NCBI RefSeq assembly: GCF_017308985.1
Contig: NZ_JADWPE010000006.1
Span: 338,957 to 402,956 of the forward strand
Direction of reading: 5' to 3'
Source: Lysobacter changpingensis
Lineage (GTDB): Bacteria; Pseudomonadota; Gammaproteobacteria; Xanthomonadales; Xanthomonadaceae
DNA: 64,000 bases
Shown here one piece after another: positions 8,930 through 17,518 of this stretch. The position numbers were made by a program, and so were the translations under genes. The notes below the pieces were generated by a model. The model was not told the origin of the DNA, ran no database searches, and worked only from the letters and a program-made list of their open reading frames with translations. The first letter of the stretch is position 1, and each line of letters opens with the position of its first letter.

Positions 8930-10231
8930 ATGAACACCTCGCTGCAAACCGCCGAACAACTCCGCCACGACTGGGCGACGAATCCACGCTGGGCCGGCAT
9001 CACGCGCCCGTACTGTCCGCAGGACGTCGTGCGCCTGCGCGGCACGGTGCAGGTGGAACATTCGCTCGCGAAGCTCGGCGCGCAGAAGCTGTGGAATTCG
9101 CTGCACAGCGAGCCGTTCGTCAACGCGCTCGGCGCGCTCACCGGCAACCAGGCGATGCAGCAGGTGAAGGCCGGTTTGAAGGCGATCTACCTCTCCGGCT
9201 GGCAGGTCGCGGCGGATGCGAACATCGCCGGCGAGATGTATCCCGACCAGTCGCTGTATCCGGCGAACTCCGTGCCGCAGGTCGTGCGTCGCATCAACAA
9301 CACGCTGCTGCGCGCGGACCAGATCCAGTGCGCGGAAGGCACCGGTGATGTCGACTTCCTGCAGCCGATCGTCGCCGACGCCGAAGCCGGTTTTGGCGGC
9401 GTGCTCAACGCGTTCGAACTGATGAAGGGCATGATCGAGGCCGGTGCTGCGGGCGTGCATTTCGAAGACCAGCTCGCCAGCGTGAAGAAGTGCGGCCACA
9501 TGGGCGGCAAGGTGCTGGTGCCGACGCGCGAGGCCATCGAAAAGCTCGTCGCCGCGCGCCTGGCGGCGGACGTCATGGGCGTGCCGACGCTGATCGTCGC
9601 GCGCACCGATGCCGAAGCCGCGGACCTCATCACCTCCGACATCGACGATAACGACAAGCCGTTCTGCACCGGCGAACGCACCGTCGAAGGTTTCTACAAG
9701 ACCAGCAAGGGCCTGGACCAGGCGATCAGTCGTGGCCTCGCCTACGCGCCGTATGCGGACCTGGTGTGGTGCGAGACCGGCAAGCCGGATCTGGAGTTCG
9801 CGCGCAGGTTCGCCGAGGCGATCCACGCGAAGTTCCCCGGCAAGCTGCTCGCGTACAACTGCTCGCCGAGCTTCAACTGGAAGAAGAACCTCGACGACGC
9901 GACGATCGCGAAGTTCCAATCGGCCCTCGCGTCGTACGGGTACAAGTTCCAGTTCATCACGCTGGCCGGCTTCCACAGCCTGAACTACGGCATGTTCAAC
10001 CTGGCGCACGGTTACGCGCGCCAGCAGATGAGCGCGTTCGTCGAATTGCAGGAAGCCGAGTTCGCTGCGGCCGAAAAGGGTTTCACTGCGGTGAAGCACC
10101 AGCGCGAGGTCGGCACCGGGTACTTCGACGCGGTGACGCAGACGATCCAGGGCGGGCAGTCCTCGACCGTCGCGCTGAAGGGGTCGACGGAGGAAGAGCA
10201 GTTCCACGAGAAGCGGGCTGCGGCGGCGTAA
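8930..10231 (+). CDS. aceA: Isocitrate lyase
   Basis: 433 residues. The active-site signature [13 protein letters not shown] (about residues 185-197) holds the catalytic Cys. Other conserved blocks are [32 protein letters not shown] metal binding ([10 protein letters not shown]) and [16 protein letters not shown]. It splits isocitrate into glyoxylate and succinate, the first step of the glyoxylate shunt, upstream of AceB in the pathway. It probably shares the aceB promoter. A GC-rich palindrome downstream (10256-10284) may end the transcript. Confidence 0.98.
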   Translation: MNTSLQTAEQLRHDWATNPRWAGITRPYCPQDVVRLRGTVQVEHSLAKLGAQKLWNSLHSEPFVNALGALTGNQAMQQVKAGLKAIYLSGWQVAADANIAGEMYPDQSLYPANSVPQVVRRINNTLLRADQIQCAEGTGDVDFLQPIVADAEAGFGGVLNAFELMKGMIEAGAAGVHFEDQLASVKKCGHMGGKVLVPTREAIEKLVAARLAADVMGVPTLIVARTDAEAADLITSDIDDNDKPFCTGERTVEGFYKTSKGLDQAISRGLAYAPYADLVWCETGKPDLEFARRFAEAIHAKFPGKLLAYNCSPSFNWKKNLDDATIAKFQSALASYGYKFQFITLAGFHSLNYGMFNLAHGYARQQMSAFVELQEAEFAAAEKGFTAVKHQREVGTGYFDAVTQTIQGGQSSTVALKGSTEEEQFHEKRAAAA

Positions 10232-10255
10232 GCCTTCCCGAGACCTGCGCCGCTA

Positions 10256-10284
10256 CTCCCTCCCCTGCAAATGCAGGGGAGGGG
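10256..10284. repeat. Interspersed palindrome after aceA
   Basis: CCCTCCCCTGCA and TGCAGGGGAGGG form an almost perfect inverted repeat separated by AA. It is the same family as the copy at 3993-4020. It lacks a T-run, so as a terminator it would be weak; a role in mRNA 3' end stability is as likely. The rest of 10285-10523 has no gene and should hold the promoter of the GGDEF gene. Confidence 0.6.
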
Positions 10285-10523
10285 TGAAATAGGCACCGCA
10301 GCGCGACAGAACCGCGACGTGCGGGCCACGCATCACATCGCACGCCCGACCCTTGCCCAAACCCCTAGCCGAGGGGAGAGCGGCTCAAAAGCCCCCAAAC
10401 CCGCAGCGGAAACCGCCACGCGCGCCCATTCAGCACCGCTTGTCCGCCCTCGCCCGTGTCCTCCGTTAGACATCCAATTCAGGTGCTATTCTCCAGCCTC
10501 CCCAGGGTCTGGGCCCTCGTTGG

Positions 10524-11576
10524 ATGACTCGTGACAGCGTGGCGTCCCTCCGGACGCGCGATTCCATCAACTCCGGTAGCTCCAGCACGGCGCCTGCGGA
10601 TGTGGCGACGGCGGTGCTCACCGAAGCGGAATACGAGCTGTTCGCCGAACTGGGCCGTCCGCGTCGCGTCGAAGCAGGCCAGCTGCTGTTCCGTCGCGGC
10701 GAGCTGGGCACGACGATGTTCGTCATCGCACGCGGTGTCGTCGACCTGGATTTCGGCGACGACCTCGTCGGCAAGCGCCTGGGCCCCAGCGAATTCTTCG
10801 GCGAACTCGGCCTGCTCATCGGCGACCACGTCCGCAGCGCGGATGCGGTGGCTGCCAGCGACGGCCTGCTGATCGAACTGCGCCACGAGGAATTCCAGCG
10901 CCTGGTCGATCGCGATCCGGGCCTGGTGTCGTATTTCCTGCGCCGCGCCATCCTGCGCGTCGTGCTGAACGAGCAGAGCCTGATTCGCCGCCTGCGTCGT
11001 CGCAACGAAGAACTGCAGTCGGCGCTCGACAGCCTGTACGCGGCGACGCACCAGCTCAACCAGACTGAAGAGCTCGTCCGCACGGACGAACTCACCCGCC
11101 TGTACAACCGCCGCGGACTCACCCTGCACCTGCAGGAATGCCGCGACCTGGGCACGCCGCGCAGCATGGGGCTGCTGCTGGTCGACTGCGACCGCTTCAA
11201 GCAGGTCAACGACGACCACGGCCACCTCATCGGCGACCGCGTGCTGCAGGGCGTGGCGAACATCCTGCGTTCGGTCGCGGGGCCGGACGATTTCGCCTGC
11301 CGCCTCGGCGGCGACGAATTCTGCCTGTTGGTGCAGACCGACCAGCGCGGCGAAGTGATGCGCTTCGCCGACTTCATCGTGACCACCGCGCAGGGCCTGA
11401 TGCAGATGTCGCACGGCACGCCGCTGATGTGTCCTTTGAGCGTCGGCGCCTGCCTGATCGACCCCGCGCGCGACTGGAACGACGCATACGCACACGCCGA
11501 CGCGGCGCTGTACCAGGCCAAGCGCCTGGGCGGCAACCGCGTGCATTGGCACGACATGGAACTGACTTCGGCCTGA
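10524..11576 (+). CDS. Cyclic-nucleotide-binding domain / GGDEF protein
   Basis: 350 residues. A cNMP-binding (CRP-like effector) domain spans about residues 30-140, with the phosphate-binding-cassette region around LGPSEFFGELGLLIGDHVRS. A helical linker (LRRRNEELQSALDSLYAATHQ) precedes a GGDEF domain starting at TDELTRLYNRRG, with an intact catalytic LGGDEF near residue 260. Such proteins would make cyclic di-GMP under control of a bound ligand. The inhibitory-site RxxD is not obvious before the GGDEF loop. It is followed 22 bases later by a class III nucleotide cyclase gene, so cyclic nucleotide made by the cyclase could be sensed here; that link is an inference from position. Confidence 0.88.
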   Translation: MTRDSVASLRTRDSINSGSSSTAPADVATAVLTEAEYELFAELGRPRRVEAGQLLFRRGELGTTMFVIARGVVDLDFGDDLVGKRLGPSEFFGELGLLIGDHVRSADAVAASDGLLIELRHEEFQRLVDRDPGLVSYFLRRAILRVVLNEQSLIRRLRRRNEELQSALDSLYAATHQLNQTEELVRTDELTRLYNRRGLTLHLQECRDLGTPRSMGLLLVDCDRFKQVNDDHGHLIGDRVLQGVANILRSVAGPDDFACRLGGDEFCLLVQTDQRGEVMRFADFIVTTAQGLMQMSHGTPLMCPLSVGACLIDPARDWNDAYAHADAALYQAKRLGGNRVHWHDMELTSA

Positions 11577-11598
11577 GCCGACGGAGCGGAAGGACGCG

Positions 11599-14223
11599 AT
11601 GAACGAGATGACCCATCGCCCCTCGATCGAAGCGCCACAGCTGCGCACGCTGCTGCTCACCGATCTTTGCGATTCGACCACGCTGGTCGAGCGCATCGGC
11701 GACGTGCAGGCGGCCACGCTGTTCCGCGACCACGATCGACTGGTGCTGGATCTGCAACAGCGCTGGCGCGGCCGGTTGATCGACCGTTCCGACGGTCTGC
11801 TGCTGCTGTTCGAACGCCCCATCGACGGCCTGGGCTTCGCGCTCGACTACGTGCGCGAACTGCGCGAGATGGGCGACGCGCGCCGGCTCGAGCTGCGCGC
11901 GCGCGCTGGCCTGCACGTCGGCGAAGTGCTCACCTGGCGCAACAGCGACGAAGCGGTGCAGGTCGGCGCCAAGCCGCTCGAAGTCGAAGGCCTCGCCAAG
12001 CCCATGGCCGCGCGCCTGATGGCGATGGCGCGCCCGGGGCAGATCCTGCTGTCGGCCGTCGCCGAACCGCTGGCGCATCGCGCCGCGCGCGAACTGGGCG
12101 AACGCGGCCAGCACCTGTTGTGGAAATCGCACGGCCGCTGGCGCTTCAAGGGCGTGCCCGACGGGCAGCAGATCTACGAAGTCGGCGAGCCCGGCATCGC
12201 GCCGCTGCGCATGCCGCCGAACACGCCCAAGGCCTGGCGCGATCTTCCGTTGTGGCGTCGCCCCGCCGCGCTCGCCGCGGAGGCCGCGATCATCGCCGGC
12301 ATCGGCGTGGGTGTCTGGTTCGCTACGCGCCCCGCGCCGGCGATCGCCTTTAACCAGCGCGACTGGGTGGTGGTTGCGGACCTTCGCAACCTCACCGGCC
12401 AGAGCGTGCTCGACGACTCGCTCGAACAGGCATTCCGCATCAGCCTGGAGCAGTCGCGCTACGTCAACGTGCTGAGCGACTTGAAGGCGCGCGACACGCT
12501 CACGCGCATGCAGCTAAAGCCCGACACCATCCTCGACCGCGCCATCGCGTCAGAAATTGCCCTGCGTGATGGAGCGCGTGCGGTGATCCTACCGACGGTC
12601 GCCGAAGTCGGTGGCAAGGTGCGAGTCAGCGCCGAGATTATCGACCCGCATACGCAGACGACGATTTATGCCAAGTCGGCGGATGGCATCGGTGCCGACT
12701 CGACCCTCACCTCGATAGATGCGGTGACGGCAACGCTTCGGGAAACTCTGGGTGAAGAGCTGCCGTCAATTCAAAACGACTCGATACCACTTCCGAAGGT
12801 GACCACTAGCAGCCTGGATGCCCTCAGGGCCTATGCCCTAGGTCAACAGGCCATGGCGCGTGCCAACTATGCCGAAGCGCAGCAGTTCTATTCGCGGGCT
12901 ACGTCATTGGATCCGAAGTTCGCCTTGGCTTGGCTGGGGCAGGTTCGTGTCACGTTCGGAACCGAGAATCTGCAGACGGCGCTTGAACCGCTGACGAAGG
13001 CGGAGCAGCTGAAGGATCACCTCTCCCCTAGGGAGCGCATGTACTTGGACGCCTGGACCGCGAGGATCAAGGATCCGGCGCAGGCAGTGAAGAAGTGGGA
13101 GGAGCTGGCGAAGTTCTATCCAGACTACTTCCCGGCACAGGGCAACCTTGCGATCGCGCATTATCGGGACGCCCGTTACGCACAGGCGATACGATTCGCC
13201 AAGGCGGCCACGTCCGACCAGTACGAATATGCGCCGATGAACCTGGACATCCTCGGCAGGCTGCAACTTGCGACCGCTGACTACGAGAATGCGCGCGCAT
13301 CGTTCCAGCGTGCCGTGGCTCGGGGGCGTAACGGCAGTTTCCGTCGCCTCGCGGCGCTGGAAGCCACCCAGCGAAAGTATCCGAGCGCCGAGCAGATGCT
13401 CGCGAAAGTGCCCGGCGACGACCTCCACGGCTGGATCGAGAAGACCACGATCGCGCTTGACCAGGCACGCTGGAAGCAGGCCCAGGAGGCCTCCAGGACC
13501 GCGCTGGCGATGATCGATGATCCGGATAGCTTCGATGCGCGCGCGTTCCTGCTCCCCGCCGCGACTTCGAGTTGGCTGGCGGGCGACAAGCCCGCAGCGA
13601 TGCGCTCTGCGCGCGAGGCGTCCCGGCGCGCGGTCGCGGCGCTTGAATCGACGACGAATGTTTATGCAGACGAGGACGTCGCCGTAGCAGTGGGAGGTGC
13701 TCTGCTCGCGCTTCGCATGGGTGAACCATCAGTCGCCGGAGACGTGGACCGCGCCCTGGTGACGCGGCCCGATCTGATGAAGGTGAGGAGCCTGGCGGAA
13801 CTCCGCGATGTAATGCGCGCGGAGGTGCTGCGACTCCAGAAACGTCCAGGCGAGGCCGTGGCGCTCCTGACGCCATATCTGGACGATGGTGAGCGCTACC
13901 AGACGCGCGTCGTGCTTATGCGCGCCCAATTCGATGCGGGGAACCTGCCTCAGGCGCTCGACCACGCCCGATGGCTGCAGCGCAAGCGGGGTGTGGCATT
14001 CATGGAGCTTCGTTGTGGTCAGTGCCTGCAGAGTCTGAACATTGCAGACAGCAACATCGCAGCCTTGGTCGAAGCCCAGATCCTAAAGAAGCAGGGGAAC
14101 ACCAAGGAGTTCGAACAGAAAATGCAGAGCTTCGATCAGTTCTGGCCAACCGAAGCTCTACCGGATTACTTGCGAACCCAGCGCACGTCCGCAGTTGCGA
14201 CGTCCAGGTTGGGGACTGTTTGA
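11599..14223 (+). CDS. Class III cyclase-TPR membrane protein of a peptide modification system
   Basis: 874 residues. Residues about 12-190 form a class III nucleotidyl cyclase homology domain: LRTLLLTDLCDSTTLVERIG has the first metal-binding Asp, RLIDRSDGLLLLFERP the second, and GLHVGEVL follows. One transmembrane helix (AEAAIIAGIGVGVWFATRP, about 228-246) leads to a large, probably periplasmic C-terminal part with TPR-like helical repeats (for example ALRAYALGQQAMARANYAEAQ). This layout and the neighbours match the protein described by automated family models as 'putative peptide modification system cyclase'. Whether it makes cAMP, and what it does for the peptide, is not established. Base composition drops from about 12.5 kb onward inside the gene. 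Its 3' end overlaps precursor gene 1 (opposite strand) by 58 bases. Confidence 0.82.
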   Translation: MNEMTHRPSIEAPQLRTLLLTDLCDSTTLVERIGDVQAATLFRDHDRLVLDLQQRWRGRLIDRSDGLLLLFERPIDGLGFALDYVRELREMGDARRLELRARAGLHVGEVLTWRNSDEAVQVGAKPLEVEGLAKPMAARLMAMARPGQILLSAVAEPLAHRAARELGERGQHLLWKSHGRWRFKGVPDGQQIYEVGEPGIAPLRMPPNTPKAWRDLPLWRRPAALAAEAAIIAGIGVGVWFATRPAPAIAFNQRDWVVVADLRNLTGQSVLDDSLEQAFRISLEQSRYVNVLSDLKARDTLTRMQLKPDTILDRAIASEIALRDGARAVILPTVAEVGGKVRVSAEIIDPHTQTTIYAKSADGIGADSTLTSIDAVTATLRETLGEELPSIQNDSIPLPKVTTSSLDALRAYALGQQAMARANYAEAQQFYSRATSLDPKFALAWLGQVRVTFGTENLQTALEPLTKAEQLKDHLSPRERMYLDAWTARIKDPAQAVKKWEELAKFYPDYFPAQGNLAIAHYRDARYAQAIRFAKAATSDQYEYAPMNLDILGRLQLATADYENARASFQRAVARGRNGSFRRLAALEATQRKYPSAEQMLAKVPGDDLHGWIEKTTIALDQARWKQAQEASRTALAMIDDPDSFDARAFLLPAATSSWLAGDKPAAMRSAREASRRAVAALESTTNVYADEDVAVAVGGALLALRMGEPSVAGDVDRALVTRPDLMKVRSLAELRDVMRAEVLRLQKRPGEAVALLTPYLDDGERYQTRVVLMRAQFDAGNLPQALDHARWLQRKRGVAFMELRCGQCLQSLNIADSNIAALVEAQILKKQGNTKEFEQKMQSFDQFWPTEALPDYLRTQRTSAVATSRLGTV

Positions 14224-14513
14224 TCGAGGCCACGCATCAGCATGGCGCGAATCTCGTCCCGCGCCGCCTTGATGACGTCCTTTGACACCAGATTCTTGAC
14301 CTTGCACTCGCGGAACGGCTCCAGTTCAGTGGCCGGAGCCACTTCACCACAAGCCGTCATTTGTCCCGGCGACGGCGATTCATAGCCGAGGGTGCGCAGC
14401 GCGGCGAGATGATCGCGCTGGAAGCGCTCGCGAAACAGGTCGTCGGTGCTCAAAAGGTCCAGGAGCCGGTCGGCCAAAGCCGGGTCCAGCGGTGCGGTCA
14501 GCGGCTTGTTCAT
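14166..14513 (-). CDS. NHLP-like RiPP precursor peptide 1
   Basis: 115 residues. The first 45 residues (from PLDPALADRLLDLLSTDDLF) resemble a nitrile-hydratase-like leader peptide (NHLP): short helices with conserved spacing to FRERFQRDHLAALRTLGY. Two Cys follow (ACGEV and RECKVKN), and the C-terminal stretch KDVIKAARDEIRAMLMRGLDQTVPNLD aligns with the other two precursors. It is more diverged than peptides 2 and 3. The ATG at 14513 is preferred over an in-frame TTG six bases upstream. The gene overlaps the end of the cyclase gene tail to tail by 58 bases. No core or cleavage site can be fixed. Confidence 0.72.
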   Translation of the reverse strand: MNKPLTAPLDPALADRLLDLLSTDDLFRERFQRDHLAALRTLGYESPSPGQMTACGEVAPATELEPFRECKVKNLVSKDVIKAARDEIRAMLMRGLDQTVPNLDVATADVRWVRK

Positions 14514-14654
14514 CCCCAATCTTCCCCGTCAAAGAGCCCGTTGCGGGCCAATCCGGCAAAATCTAACCGGTTTGTGCTTGCTGTCACAACCGCGTGTCGG
14601 ATGCTTGGTTGGCCCCCGCCGCTTTCGCGGCGGGGGCGAGAGCAGAGAGACCGA

Positions 14655-15008
14655 CTACTGCTTCAGGCGGCGGCTGCTTTCGAGACCGCTGTCCAGCTGC
14701 GGCACAGTCTGGCCGAGGCCCGCCAGCAACATGGAGAGGATTTCCTCTTGAGCAGCGCGGATGACCTCCTTGGGCGCCAGTTGCGTGATGCCCATCTTGC
14801 AATCCCACCAGAACCAATCGATCGTGTCCTGATCAAACTGCCAGGTCTCCAGCGCCATGCGCGCATCGCGCATGAAGACGTCGCGGAACTCGTCGTTGGT
14901 CGCGAGCAGATCCACCAGCTTGATCGCCGCCGGCCGGTTCATCGGCACGGTGCGGGTCTTGCCGGACGTTTCCGTCCGCACTTCCTGTTCGGTCGATATC
15001 GCTTGCAT
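14655..15008 (-). CDS. NHLP-like RiPP precursor peptide 2
   Basis: 117 residues beginning MQAISTEQEVRTETSGKTRT, with a strong GGAAAGGA-type ribosome-binding sequence before the ATG at 15008. The NHLP-like segment is AAIKLVDLLATNDEFRDVFM followed by LETWQFDQDTIDWFWWDCK. The aromatic WFWWDC block and the helix KEVIRAAQEEILSMLLAGL are shared with peptide 3. The acidic and polar C-terminus ends SRRLKQ. It is a tandem paralogue of the gene at 15114-15467. It is proposed as a substrate of the SagB-like dehydrogenase and partner of the cyclase on the other strand. Confidence 0.78.
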   Translation of the reverse strand: MQAISTEQEVRTETSGKTRTVPMNRPAAIKLVDLLATNDEFRDVFMRDARMALETWQFDQDTIDWFWWDCKMGITQLAPKEVIRAAQEEILSMLLAGLGQTVPQLDSGLESSRRLKQ

Positions 15009-15113
15009 GTCCTTTCTTCCGTTGAGTGACTTGCGTTGATGGGCAGCATTTCCCGGCGCGCGGTGGCGCTGGAGCGGCACCGCGCTCACAGCGATCTCCG
15101 GCGCGCCATGACG

Positions 15114-15467
15114 TTACTGATGCAGGCGGTGTTGACTTGAGTAGTCCGCATCAAGCTTCGGGGCAACCTGCGACAGGCCTGCCGTCAGCATCGAAAGGAT
15201 TTCATTCCGCGCAGCGCCGATCACTTCTTTCGACGCCAGTTGCCGGATGCCCATCCTGCAATCCCACCAGAAGAAGTCCTGGGTCTGCTGGTCGAACTGC
15301 CAGGTTTCCAGCGCCGTGCGCGTATCGCGCATGAAGATTTCGCGGAACTCATCGCTGGTCGCGAGCAGGTCCACCAGCTTGATGGCAGCCGCGTGGGTCA
15401 TCGGCACAGTGCGGGGCTTGCCGGACGTCTCCGTCCGTACTTCCTGTTCGGTCGATATCGCTTGCAT
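15114..15467 (-). CDS. NHLP-like RiPP precursor peptide 3
   Basis: 117 residues, the same length as peptide 2 and with an almost identical first 30 residues (MQAISTEQEVRTETSGKPRT) and ribosome-binding region. It carries FFWWDCRMGIRQLASKEVIG and ends SSQHRLHQ. Differences from peptide 2 increase toward the C-terminus, as expected if the variable end is the core. It is first of the three precursors in transcription order; its start is 132 bases from the divergent dehydrogenase start (15600), so one short region holds both promoters. Confidence 0.78.
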   Translation of the reverse strand: MQAISTEQEVRTETSGKPRTVPMTHAAAIKLVDLLATSDEFREIFMRDTRTALETWQFDQQTQDFFWWDCRMGIRQLASKEVIGAARNEILSMLTAGLSQVAPKLDADYSSQHRLHQ

Positions 15468-15599
15468 GTCCTTTCCTTCCGTTGAGTGACTGCTTGGCAT
15501 TGGCCGGCGACCCGGGCGATCCCGCGCCGGCACGCCAACCTACTTCCCAACTGGCCCGGCCGCAAGCAAAGTAGCCGCTTCGCCAACAGGGACCCGGGC

Positions 15600-16769
15600 A
15601 TGCGTATCCGTCGTTGTGGAGTGGTGTATTTCGAGCCGCGCGAACAGGTGGAATTCGACCTTTCCCTCCTATTGACCGGCGGCGACGGTCTCAATCGCGA
15701 GCGGCGCTGGCTCGCGCTCGCGCCGCATCTGGGCCAGGAAGTCGAGGTCGATGGCGACGAGCGCGAACTGCTCGGTGTGCTTAGCCCCGGTCAATGGATC
15801 GACGCGGATTCGATAGAGGCCGACGCGGGTACGCTCGCGCGCCTGCTGCGCGAAGGGCTGGTGGTCAGCGACGCGCCCGAACACGCCGACATGCGCGAAC
15901 GCGACGAATCGCTGCGTCGCACGTACTGGCATCCGCTCGCGGCAACGCTGCACGCGTTCACGCGATGGAGCGGCGTGGATACCGTGCAGAACCAGAAGGA
16001 CAGCGGCACCGAAACCGCCGTCGCGATGCGGCAGGTGCTCGGTGCGCCGCCGGTGGAAGCCGCGCGCCGCGTCGACGACGATGCGCGCGTGCGGCTTCCG
16101 CGCATCGCGCCGACCTCGTTCGACGACCTGCTTGCCCGTCGCGCGACCTGCCGGAATTTCGATGCGTCGCGTACGTTGCCGTTCGACACGTTCGCGCAGG
16201 TGTTGCAGCGCGTGTTCGCCGCGCAGGCGGAAGTGCGCGTCACCGACGACACGGTGTTCCTGAAGAAGAACGTGCCCTCCGGCGGCGGCCTGCACCCGAT
16301 GGAGTGCTACCTGATCGTGCAGCACGTCGACGGCGTCGCGCCCGGCCTGTATCACTACCAGTCGCAGGAGCACGCACTCGAACCGTTGCCGGCGCCGGCC
16401 AAGCCGCTGCGCGAGTTCGTGATGGACATGGTCGCGCAACAGCACTGGTTCGCCGATGCGCACGTCGTCGTCCTGCTGTCGCCGCGCTTCGATCGGACCT
16501 TCTGGAAATACCGGAACCACGCGAAGGGCTATCGCGTGATCGCGCTGGAAGGGGGCCATCTGTCGCAGACGCTCTACCTGGCCGCGACCGACGCCGGGCT
16601 GGGCGCGTTCATCACCGGCGCGATCAATGAGGTCGAGCTGGAGCAAGCCTTCGGCCTGGACCCGATCCACCAGGGCGCGCTGGCGATCTGCGGCTTTGGC
16701 TGGCGCGGGCCGGTGATGGAGACGGCGGAGCTCGATCCGGCCGAAAGGGTGTGGCAGCGGGCGGAGTGA
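15600..16769 (+). CDS. SagB-like peptide maturation dehydrogenase
   Basis: 389 residues. The C-terminal 220 residues are an FMN-dependent nitroreductase-fold domain of the SagB type: RRATCRNFDASRTLPF (FMN phosphate contact), then KKNVPSGGGLHPMECYLIVQ and GLYHYQSQEHALEPL. The N-terminal 150 residues are specific to the subgroup and may bind the leader peptide. SagB enzymes oxidise azolines to azoles in TOMM peptides; here no YcaO cyclodehydratase is visible, so the reaction may differ. Together with the NHLP-like peptides and the cyclase it matches the set annotated as a 'putative peptide modification system'. The ATG at 15600 was chosen because the conserved region starts within a few residues of it. 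Confidence 0.8.
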   Translation: MRIRRCGVVYFEPREQVEFDLSLLLTGGDGLNRERRWLALAPHLGQEVEVDGDERELLGVLSPGQWIDADSIEADAGTLARLLREGLVVSDAPEHADMRERDESLRRTYWHPLAATLHAFTRWSGVDTVQNQKDSGTETAVAMRQVLGAPPVEAARRVDDDARVRLPRIAPTSFDDLLARRATCRNFDASRTLPFDTFAQVLQRVFAAQAEVRVTDDTVFLKKNVPSGGGLHPMECYLIVQHVDGVAPGLYHYQSQEHALEPLPAPAKPLREFVMDMVAQQHWFADAHVVVLLSPRFDRTFWKYRNHAKGYRVIALEGGHLSQTLYLAATDAGLGAFITGAINEVELEQAFGLDPIHQGALAICGFGWRGPVMETAELDPAERVWQRAE

Positions 16770-16862
16770 GCAGGGCGGGCGGCGCCGGCGGGCCCGTAGT
16801 GCCAGGCGAGGGGCCAGCAGGGAGGGTTGGGGAGAGGGAAGTGGCGCGCGAAGGCACGCGCT

Positions 16863-16893
16863 CCCCGGGTGCGCTGCGCTTACCCGGGCTACA
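16863..16893. repeat. Copy of the CCCGGGT interspersed element
   Basis: CCCCGGGTGCGCTGCGCTTA followed by CCCGGGCTACA matches the right arm of the element at 42250-42288 almost base for base. Only one arm is present. It lies in the spacer between the dehydrogenase and the first of two small secreted-protein genes. Confidence 0.6.
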
Positions 16894-16993
16894 AAACGGG
16901 GGGTGGCTGAACGAGGTTATTTGCCGCCCAAGGCAGTCGACATTGCCGAATCTGGCGCGATATCGTTGGAGACTCGTCACAAGGACTGTCGAA

Positions 16994-17464
16994 ATGCGCG
17001 CCCTCCGCTTCGTTTCCGCCGTTGTCCTGGGCCTGGCCTTGGCCGCCCCGGCGTTCGCGTCCGTCGACAGCCGCGTGCTGATGCTCGACGACATCCGCAC
17101 CCAGCAGTACGAGATCCGCGACGGCGTGGAAGCGCGCACGGGTCGCTACAAGGACCTGTCCGCCTCGCAGCGCAGCGAACTGTTGAACAAGCAGGCGCGC
17201 ATGCTGCAGACGATCGACGGCAAGCGCTCCACCGAGGAGCTCAACGACCAGCAGAAGACGGAAGTCTTCAACACGCTGGAATGGATCGAGGCCGTGGTGA
17301 ACAACCAGGACGACGAGCGCATGATCTGCGAGCGCCGCCCGGTGCTGGGCAGCACGCGCAAGGAGCGCATCTGCAAGACCGCCGCGCAATGGCGCGAGGA
17401 GCGCGAAGCCGCGCGCAACATGATGGATTCGCGCGGCGCCTGCATGGATTGCAAGAGCGATTGA
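16994..17464 (+). CDS. Small secreted protein, family unknown (paralogue 1)
   Basis: 156 residues. MRALRFVSAVVLGLALAAPA is a Sec signal peptide with a likely cut after AFA. The mature part is helical and charged, with LSASQRSELLNKQARMLQTI in the middle. It ends with a Cys pair (CMDC) and has two more Cys at RMICERR and ERICKTA, so disulfides are likely. It has the same plan as the next gene: signal peptide, a helical segment with TT/LN-Q-N/D-Q, a conserved C-x-R-x..G-S/T..K..R-C..A block, then a C-terminal Cys pair. The family is not recognised. Confidence 0.75.
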   Translation: MRALRFVSAVVLGLALAAPAFASVDSRVLMLDDIRTQQYEIRDGVEARTGRYKDLSASQRSELLNKQARMLQTIDGKRSTEELNDQQKTEVFNTLEWIEAVVNNQDDERMICERRPVLGSTRKERICKTAAQWREEREAARNMMDSRGACMDCKSD

Positions 17465-17518
17465 TCGCGGCATCCCAGGCCGCTGCATGGCGGCATTCCC
17501 CGATTGGAGCGCAGTGGC

